Shown piece after piece: positions 1 to 4,664 of a stretch of 17,762 nt of DNA; the stretch's first letter is position 1; every line of letters begins with the position of its first letter. Both the position numbers and the translations under genes were made by a program. This DNA is from JBNJGT01 sp046496745 (GTDB lineage: Archaea > Nanobdellota > Nanobdellia > Woesearchaeales > JACJVW01). The stretch spans positions 1 through 17,762 of the forward strand of contig JAWOGQ010000022.1 in NCBI GenBank assembly GCA_046496745.1. The letters run 5' to 3'. A model generated the notes under the pieces. It was not told the origin of the DNA. It ran no database searches and saw only the letters and a program-made list of their open reading frames with translations.

Positions 1-43
1 AAGCCTGATTTTGAAGTCAAATAAATATTTTCTATTTCTTATT

Positions 44-68
44 TTATATTTGATAAACCCTTATTAAT
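44..68 (+). promoter_or_regulatory. TATA-like elements upstream of thymidine kinase
   Basis: The 89 bases before the thymidine kinase gene are AT-rich. They contain TTTATATT at 44-51, the better match to an archaeal TATA box, and TTATTAAT at 61-68, which is 29 bp before the ATG at 90 and so matches the spacing seen at the other promoters here. I cannot tell which is used. No clear Shine-Dalgarno site precedes the gene. Confidence 0.35.
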
Positions 69-89
69 GTCAGATAATATGCTTTTCTT

Positions 90-641
90 ATGCATTACAG
101 GCCTAGCGTGTTGGAGATTTATTTTGGTCCCATGAAAAGCGGAAAGACAAGAGCTTTAATGGACAGGTTAGATAAGATAAGCTTCACAGAGTATAAGACA
201 CTTGTTGCAAGACCTGCATGCGACACACGTACAATAAGGGGTATTGAGGCAAGACCCATAATAGATCCTCAAGAACTGCTTAAAGAGAGATATGATATAA
301 TAGCAATAGATGAAGTCCAATTATTCTCCTCTGAGATTGTTGAAGTGATAAAGCAACTTCTCGCAAAAGGCACCAATGTCCTTGTTGCAGGCCTGAATCT
401 TGATTTTCGTGGAGAACCCTTTGGTCCGATGCCTTTACTTTTATCTTATGCTGATCGTTTCTATCCTCTGACTGCAGTTTGTGACAAGCCTGGTTGCAAT
501 TCACCTGCAACCCGCACACAGCGACTTATAGACGGCAGGCCCGCTCCATACGACGCACCTCTTATTTCTATTGAAGGGACAAAACAAGAAGAAACCTATG
601 AGGCAAGATGCATGAAGCATCATGAAGTCCGCAATGTTTAA
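90..641 (+). CDS. tdk: Thymidine kinase (type II, TK1-like)
   Basis: Phosphorylates thymidine with ATP to dTMP, a cytosolic pyrimidine salvage step. The 183-aa product shows the whole family pattern: a Walker A loop GPMKSGKT at residues 13-20, a conserved D-T-R segment near residues 45-47, a Walker B/catalytic segment IAIDEVQLF at 71-79 with Glu75 as the likely base, the nucleoside-binding stretch GLNLDFRGEPFGPM at 101-114, and a zinc ribbon made of Cys131, Cys136, Cys174 and His177 or His178 around a T-R-T-Q-R-L motif. Length fits the family (about 190 aa). The ATG at 90 gives a short extra N-terminus; many TK1 proteins begin right at the L-E-I-Y-F-G-P strand, so the GTG at 108 is a plausible alternative start. 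It lies 26 bp ahead of cbf5, which appears to have its own promoter. Confidence 0.95.
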   Translation: MHYRPSVLEIYFGPMKSGKTRALMDRLDKISFTEYKTLVARPACDTRTIRGIEARPIIDPQELLKERYDIIAIDEVQLFSSEIVEVIKQLLAKGTNVLVAGLNLDFRGEPFGPMPLLLSYADRFYPLTAVCDKPGCNSPATRTQRLIDGRPAPYDAPLISIEGTKQEETYEARCMKHHEVRNV

Positions 642-645
642 AAAA
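637..645 (+). promoter_or_regulatory. TATA box of cbf5, overlapping the thymidine kinase stop codon
   Basis: TTTAAAAAA begins 31 bp before the cbf5 ATG and includes the TAA stop (639-641) of the upstream gene. That spacing puts the transcription start at or very near the ATG, so cbf5 would be read from a leaderless mRNA. No Shine-Dalgarno site is present. Confidence 0.5.
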
Positions 646-667
646 GGACCAGTATCCACAAAATAAT

Positions 668-1657
668 ATGGATACTCGCATGCCTTACGAAAGAATAACT
701 AGGGAAGTATTTGAGCGTAAAGCGGCAAAGACTGATCCCAAATACGGTAGTGACCCCTACGCCAGGGATATTGAGACACACCAGAAATTTGGAATAATAT
801 GCATAAATAAACCAAAAGGTCCAACCTCCCATCAGGTTTCTGCCTATACCCGCCAGATTCTTTCACTTAATAAGACTGGCCATTCAGGAACACTTGATCC
901 TAAAGTGACAGGTGTATTGCCAGTTGCCCTTGGTCGTGCTACACGCATAGTCCAGACCCTCCTTCCTGCCGGAAAGGAATACGTCTGCCTCATGCATCTT
1001 CATAAGGAAGCAAAAGAGGAGAAGATAAGATCAGCAATGGAATCTTTTGTAGGTAAGATAAGGCAGCTCCCTCCAATCAAGAGTTCAGTCAAAAGGCAAT
1101 GGCGTTACAGGAAGATCTATTACATCAAGATCCTTGACATCCAGGAAAAGGATGTCTTGTTTCGTGTCGGATGCCAGGCAGGCACATACATAAGAAAACT
1201 TTGTACTGATATTGGCGACAAGATAGGCACATCAGCACACATGGCTGAACTTATCAGGACAAAAGCAGGACCCTTCACTGAAGATGAGATGTATTCACTC
1301 CAGGAACTTCGTGACGCTGTTGAATACGCAAAAGAAGGCAATGAGAAATTCCTTCGTTCCTGCATCAAACCTATCGAATATGCAGTGACCCATCTTCCAA
1401 AAGTATGGGTGCTTGATTCTACAATCGAACCCGTGTGTCATGGTACAAACCTTGCGACTCCCGGTATTGCAAGCGTTGAATCAGATATCCAGCTCGAGGA
1501 TACAGTGGCAATAATGTCCCTCAAAAACGAGCTTGTTGCAATAGGTTCAGCATCTATGATATCAAAAGACATGCTCCGTACAGAAAAGGGTATTGCAGTC
1601 CAGACACATAAAGTGTTCATGGAACCTGGTACCTATCCCCGGCTCACCGGCCTGTGA
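668..1657 (+). CDS. cbf5: Cbf5, H/ACA RNP pseudouridine synthase
   Basis: Catalytic subunit of the archaeal H/ACA guide RNP, which isomerises uridine to pseudouridine in rRNA and, guide-independently, can act as a TruB-like tRNA U55 synthase. The 329-aa product aligns by eye with archaeal Cbf5 along its length: an N-terminal extension with a T-D-P-K-Y-G segment, INKPKGPTSHQV near residues 46-57, the catalytic motif GHSGTLDPKVTGVLP at 71-85 with Asp77 as nucleophile, the V-K-R plus K-I-Y-Y motif II around 125-137, GTYIRKL near 173, and a C-terminal PUA domain from about residue 244 (HGTNLATPGIA, then D-x-V-A-I-M and G-I-A-V). Full length, no broken motif. The next in-frame ATG (680) is a possible start, but the promoter spacing favours 668. 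The last 14 bp overlap a convergent gene. Confidence 0.97.
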   Translation: MDTRMPYERITREVFERKAAKTDPKYGSDPYARDIETHQKFGIICINKPKGPTSHQVSAYTRQILSLNKTGHSGTLDPKVTGVLPVALGRATRIVQTLLPAGKEYVCLMHLHKEAKEEKIRSAMESFVGKIRQLPPIKSSVKRQWRYRKIYYIKILDIQEKDVLFRVGCQAGTYIRKLCTDIGDKIGTSAHMAELIRTKAGPFTEDEMYSLQELRDAVEYAKEGNEKFLRSCIKPIEYAVTHLPKVWVLDSTIEPVCHGTNLATPGIASVESDIQLEDTVAIMSLKNELVAIGSASMISKDMLRTEKGIAVQTHKVFMEPGTYPRLTGL

Positions 1658-2063
1658 TCCTTCTTATTGTGACACGTACTGTTGTATTATAAATCCCTGG
1701 AGAAGCATTTCTTGGAATCCGGATCCCCACATCCACCTGTTTTGATTCTCCTTTTTCAACCATAAAATTCAAAGGTTCCATCTTTATCTCAAAAGGAAAA
1801 GGCTCATGTTCTATACTTGCCTGGACAGGTACAGAATGCGTGTTCTCTACCCTGAACTTTCTACGGACAGCCCCTCCTGGTGTGGTCCCCCCCATGTGTA
1901 ATGCATCCTGTTCAGTATTCATCGCAACACCATCAAATACTGTCAAGTCCAGGGGAATCTCCCTTATCTCAAGAATCATGTAATGCTGGTATCCCATGTA
2001 AAATACTGTTGGCACTATAATTATGATCATCATGCTCATCAGAAGAAACGTGCTGACTTTCAT
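1644..2063 (-). CDS. Small membrane-anchored beta-sandwich protein (139 aa)
   Basis: Last gene of the minus-strand surface operon. The product has one N-terminal membrane segment at about residues 5-25, then a single extracytoplasmic domain whose pattern is typical of an Ig-like beta-sandwich: G-G-T-T-P-G-G, R-x-F-R-V-E-N-T, a P-F-P-F segment, E-K-G-E-S-K-Q-V-D-V and I-P-R-N-A-S-P-G-I-Y-N. This order (pro-gly turn, strand ending in V-x-N, then V-P/I-P-x-x-A-x-x-G-x-Y) is common in archaeal NEW3/COG1470-type and TasA-like secreted proteins; which of these it is nearest to I cannot say. Start codon and upstream stop overlap as ATGA (2060-2063), so translation is probably coupled. Its 3' end runs 14 bp into cbf5 on the other strand. 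The function is unknown; a structural or accessory surface role is inferred from context. Confidence 0.82.
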   Translation of the reverse strand: MKVSTFLLMSMMIIIIVPTVFYMGYQHYMILEIREIPLDLTVFDGVAMNTEQDALHMGGTTPGGAVRRKFRVENTHSVPVQASIEHEPFPFEIKMEPLNFMVEKGESKQVDVGIRIPRNASPGIYNTTVRVTIRRITGR

Positions 2064-3151
2064 TTTTTTCTGGAGATATAGAGATGTGCTGCAAGAAGCA
2101 GGATCAAAACTATTGCAAGTGTTATTGATACTGTATTTACAACTGACGGCCCTTCTTCAGAAACCCTCTTGACAGCCTCAAGTTGCATCTCCCGTGAATA
2201 ACTTTGATTCTCAAAATGTACAATCAATGTGGTGTTGTACTTCTCTCCTGCCTCAAGAGTCATATCATCAACATATATTATTTGATCTATCTCTTTGAAT
2301 GCAGAAAGAGTGATTGGCTGTGTCTTATACTCCTTTCCCTTAAGTATCAGGCTTGCATAAACATTGCTGATATTGCCATTCCAGTTACTCTTCAGCTTTA
2401 CGTGAAAAGGCGTGATCTCACTTGCAAACAACCTGTCTGAATGGTTTGACAAAAGAACCTCATAGGATCCAACAAAAAACTCATCGCTGCTTTCTGCCTC
2501 TTTATCGTATATGAAACGTGCATTCAGTGTATAAGCTCCTTTTTCAAGCTTGCCAAGCTTGTTTTTCAAATTGTGTGTTGTATCTGGAAGCACGCTTAAT
2601 CCTTCAATTTCCTGGCTTTCCACTACCTCTTGGTCTGAACTTACCTCTAATTCAAGAGTACCATTGCGGATTGCTTCTGACCCCTTATTCTGTATACTTG
2701 CGCTATATCGTGCCGATTCCCCTTCATTCACATTCTCAACATTTACTGACAGGATAGCATATTTTCCAGGATAGGATACGAAAGTCTTTATTGTCTGCTT
2801 GACTGAGACTGCAATTGCAAAGCTTCCTCCTCCATACTTTTTGTTGTCTTTTATGGTTATATACCCTGTGTGAGGTCCTGGTTCCATGTCCTCCGGAAGC
2901 CTGATCCGGTATTTTATGGTTTTTGATGATTTTGCAGGGATCAGAAATTCTTCCTCATCAAATTCAATATTTCCCTCTAAGAAACCCTCAGCAGATATCA
3001 TCGCTGGAATCTCAAGATTCCTTGCATTTATTATCCTTACATTCCCCTCTATTTCTGCACCTGGTTCATAAGTGATTGCAGCATCAGGTGGGCTTATACC
3101 AATAGCTAAGGATAAAGGAATAAGAAATAAAAGTATTATTGCTCGCATCAT
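2060..3151 (-). CDS. COG1470-like secreted three-domain protein with C-terminal anchor (363 aa)
   Basis: An exported type I membrane protein. It has a signal peptide (residues 1-16, probably cleaved after Ala16), three consecutive beta-sandwich domains at roughly 17-125, 130-235 and 236-330, a transmembrane helix at about 340-359 and a short basic tail (S-R-K-K). The mature N-terminus IGISPP followed by ITYEPG matches IGLTPA ... LNFEPG in the 393-aa protein at 15523-16704. Domain 2 also aligns between the two (K-G-A-Y-T-L-N-A-R-F-I-Y-D against P-G-K-Y-Y-I-K-A-K-V-Y-Y-D), so they are paralogues. The start overlaps the upstream stop as ATGA; a second ATG follows directly. The layout resembles the bacterial DUF916/DUF3324 proteins that partner WxL surface proteins, but that is analogy of architecture, not shown homology. 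Likely role: scaffold, chaperone or anchor for the co-encoded secreted subunit. Confidence 0.85.
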   Translation of the reverse strand: MMRAIILLFLIPLSLAIGISPPDAAITYEPGAEIEGNVRIINARNLEIPAMISAEGFLEGNIEFDEEEFLIPAKSSKTIKYRIRLPEDMEPGPHTGYITIKDNKKYGGGSFAIAVSVKQTIKTFVSYPGKYAILSVNVENVNEGESARYSASIQNKGSEAIRNGTLELEVSSDQEVVESQEIEGLSVLPDTTHNLKNKLGKLEKGAYTLNARFIYDKEAESSDEFFVGSYEVLLSNHSDRLFASEITPFHVKLKSNWNGNISNVYASLILKGKEYKTQPITLSAFKEIDQIIYVDDMTLEAGEKYNTTLIVHFENQSYSREMQLEAVKRVSEEGPSVVNTVSITLAIVLILLLAAHLYISRKK

Positions 3152-3798
3152 GCTGTCTGGCCACTGAAAGTAAGAGTAGCCACTTGAGCTAATCCTCCAG
3201 TATCAGCATCCTGTGGTATGGTCAGGTTTATGTTGAACTGTATTGCAGGACTTGGTGATCCAGTGATCAAAGTATCGCATACAGGATAGTTGACAGTCTC
3301 TGTATTATCCGTAATCTCATTTGTTGCTTCTTGCAATCCCACTGAGCACCCAGGACTGTTGGTATCATTCATCACATAATATTCGAAATGTGGGCTTGTT
3401 CCGCCAAGCAGATCGTTCCCGTTTGTATCGCTTGTGAATGTCAGGTTGACATTTGTATTTCCCTGGTTCATGACTTTTATGAATGCAGGAAGATTTGATC
3501 CCCAGCAGTCAACATTGGTGCTGTTGACCTCCAAAGCAGTCATCTCAGATGATATTGTTTCAGCTGCACCCACTGGCGGAGAGCATGTGCCAAAATCAAT
3601 AGTATCATTTGTAGGATCTACATCTATGAGTAATGTCTCGTTTATATTTATTTGGACATAACCATCTGATGCAAGACCAGTAACATGCATAAGATCCTGA
3701 ACATTGGCAAGTTTCATAAGGACTAATGATGTCCCTCCTAATGATATTATTACAGCAACAATAACTGAGAAGATTACTGTTCTATTAGATATTTCCAT
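3148..3798 (-). CDS. Membrane-anchored beta-sandwich surface subunit (216 aa)
   Basis: The product starts MEISNRT and has one hydrophobic segment (about residues 8-28), then an extracytoplasmic domain rich in Asn, Thr and Ser with four cysteines. Recognisable landmarks are NDTIDFGTCSPP, N-Q-G-N-T-N-V-N-L-T-F and the terminal strand pair NINLTIPQDADTGG / A-T-L-T-F-S-G. The same landmarks close the large protein at the window's right edge (NTINF, D-G-N-I-N-A-N-V, FNITVPP, I-T-I-S-G), so they share a domain. Proteins of this style recur in DPANN genomes; the function is not established. Start choice: an upstream in-frame GTG (3807) lies inside a GGTGA Shine-Dalgarno site (3804-3808). The ATG at 3798 sits 5 nt from that site, the spacing seen at other internal genes here; the ATG at 3801 is the alternative. 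It overlaps the 74-aa gene by 14 bp. Confidence 0.85.
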   Translation of the reverse strand: MEISNRTVIFSVIVAVIISLGGTSLVLMKLANVQDLMHVTGLASDGYVQININETLLIDVDPTNDTIDFGTCSPPVGAAETISSEMTALEVNSTNVDCWGSNLPAFIKVMNQGNTNVNLTFTSDTNGNDLLGGTSPHFEYYVMNDTNSPGCSVGLQEATNEITDNTETVNYPVCDTLITGSPSPAIQFNINLTIPQDADTGGLAQVATLTFSGQTA

Positions 3799-4009
3799 CA
3801 TTTTCACCTTGTATAGCTATCCCCACCTTGCCTCCTGATGATACCGGCTCAGGCACATATTCTTCGGTTTCTTCCGATGGCTCTCCATTGAATGAATCAA
3901 CAGTCTCATTGACATACATGAAAGCACCGGCAGTAAGAAGTGTGCTTACTATTACCAGCAGAAAAAGGCTCTTGACCAACGGTTTTGGTAGTTCTTCCAT
4001 TCTTCTCAT
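3785..4009 (-). CDS. Small single-pass membrane protein (74 aa), first gene of surface operon
   Basis: The product has a short basic cytoplasmic N-terminus (M-R-R-M-E-E-L-P-K), one transmembrane helix at about residues 12-33, and an outside segment of some 40 residues. That segment is an acidic, proline-containing linker (E-P-S-E-E-T-E-E-Y-V-P-E-P) followed by a likely beta-strand, GGKVGIAIQGEN. No family is recognised. It is first in the minus-strand operon and overlaps the next gene, so it is very likely co-expressed with the beta-sandwich proteins. A second in-frame ATG at 4000 is an alternative start: both lie at leaderless distance (25 or 34 bp) from the TATA box at 4026-4034. The terminal strand after a flexible linker suggests a tether or strand donor for the neighbouring subunit; this is speculation. 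Confidence 0.72.
   Translation of the reverse strand: MRRMEELPKPLVKSLFLLVIVSTLLTAGAFMYVNETVDSFNGEPSEETEEYVPEPVSSGGKVGIAIQGENDGNI
3804..3808 (-). promoter_or_regulatory. Shine-Dalgarno GGTGA deciding the start of the 216-aa subunit
   Basis: On the minus strand the sequence reads AAGGTGAAAATGATGG. GGTGA pairs with the archaeal 16S anti-Shine-Dalgarno, and the second ATG (3798-3796) lies 5 nt downstream. The GTG inside the site would add three residues and is an unlikely start. Confidence 0.6.
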
Positions 4010-4025
4010 TCTATGGTGGTAGTAT

Positions 4026-4034
4026 TATTTAAAG
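4026..4034 (-). promoter_or_regulatory. TATA box of the minus-strand surface operon
   Basis: On the minus strand CTTTAAATA lies at 4034-4026, 25 bp before the ATG at 4009 and 34 bp before the ATG at 4000. The distance implies a leaderless or nearly leaderless transcript for the operon running from 4009 to 1644. Confidence 0.55.
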
Positions 4035-4144
4035 ATTTTGTATTGTGGGGCTAATAAAGGTTTGATGGTGCTAGATATAAATTTAACATATTTTTAGTCT
4101 AAATTTATTAAATAATTATAGATTTAATTAGATAAATAGTAAAA

Positions 4145-4152
4145 TTTAAATA
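4145..4152 (+). promoter_or_regulatory. TATA box of the AbrB-wHTH-surface operon
   Basis: TTTAAATA begins 33 bp before the ATG at 4178 in a very AT-rich divergent intergenic region (4010-4177). The spacing fits a leaderless transcript. ATAGTAAA stands directly upstream at 4136-4143; the same octamer lies upstream of the MoxR operon TATA box. No Shine-Dalgarno site precedes the ATG. Confidence 0.55.
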
Positions 4153-4177
4153 GTTCAATCATAAAAAATAGCTAAAA

Positions 4178-4444
4178 ATGAACTATTCTAGGGAGCTTCT
4201 GGATGAGATAAGTGAGGTCATTGATGTTACAAAAGAGATACGCCATACTAGGGTGGTCCCTGTGATTTATGATGGCAGCCAATACACTCTCAAGATACCA
4301 AAAGAGCTTGCTGAACAGGCAGGGATAAGTTCCCTGGATCAATTCATGGTAAAAGCCTCAACAAGATTGAACAAGGAGGGTAAACAAGGGACACTTAGTG
4401 GTCATCTGATAAGACATGCCTCAACCGATTCTGCACAGGAATGA
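4178..4444 (+). CDS. AbrB/SpoVT-like DNA-binding protein (88 aa)
   Basis: Probable transcription regulator. A helical N-terminus of about 22 residues precedes a segment with the looped-hinge-helix pattern: VVPVIYDGSQYTLKIP (strands, with the typical basic I-P-K turn), the helix K-E-L-A-E-Q-A-G-I, then S-L-D-Q-F-M-V-K-A-S in place of the usual G-D-x-V-x-V strand. AbrB-type domains form swapped dimers that bind DNA. This call rests on pattern, not on a search. It is the first gene of an operon: a winged-helix gene overlaps its 3' end by 29 bp and two large surface-protein genes follow. The leaderless promoter lies in the short AT-rich region shared with the divergent surface operon, so autoregulation and control of both operons are plausible inferences. 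Confidence 0.75.
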   Translation: MNYSRELLDEISEVIDVTKEIRHTRVVPVIYDGSQYTLKIPKELAEQAGISSLDQFMVKASTRLNKEGKQGTLSGHLIRHASTDSAQE

Positions 4445-4664
4445 GAAAGAGATCCTTCGGACTTTGTTCCGTGAAGGGCGACCCCTCTCCATATCAGAGA
4501 TATCATCATACTCCTGCATGAGCTGGGTCACAGTAAAGAAGTATCTTAACAGATGCATTTCCCGAAAGATTGTTGCTGAGGAAAAACAGAACAAGAGACC
4601 AAGATATGTCCTTGACCCTGAACTGATAACCGCTTTGTTACAAAGAGGTGATTCTGGTGAATAA
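4416..4664 (+). CDS. Small winged-helix DNA-binding protein (82 aa)
   Basis: Probable transcription regulator made almost only of a winged helix-turn-helix: helix 1 at about residues 8-19 (N-E-K-E-I-L-R-T-L-F), helix-turn-helix at 25-49 (SISEISSYSCMSWVTVKKYL), a linker with N-R-C-I-S-R-K-I-V, and a two-stranded wing (V-A-E-E-K-Q-N-K-R-P-R-Y-V-L). Its size is that of MarR/ArsR-like minimal wHTH proteins; the precise family is not clear. The start ATG lies inside the previous gene (29-bp overlap) with no convincing Shine-Dalgarno, so translation is probably coupled. The 3' end overlaps the start of the 762-aa surface protein. Two different small DNA-binding proteins in tandem ahead of surface genes suggest paired control of this operon. 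Confidence 0.85.
   Translation: MPQPILHRNEKEILRTLFREGRPLSISEISSYSCMSWVTVKKYLNRCISRKIVAEEKQNKRPRYVLDPELITALLQRGDSGE
4645..4652 (+). promoter_or_regulatory. Shine-Dalgarno GAGGTGAT deciding the start at 4657
   Basis: GAGGTGAT is an extended complement of the 16S rRNA 3' end. It ends 4 nt before the GTG at 4657 and contains the other in-frame GTG (4648), which is therefore unlikely to be the start. Confidence 0.7.

Noticed and set aside
4648..4650. GTG at 4648 as start of the 762-aa protein
   Set aside because: It lies inside the Shine-Dalgarno GAGGTGAT that serves the GTG at 4657.
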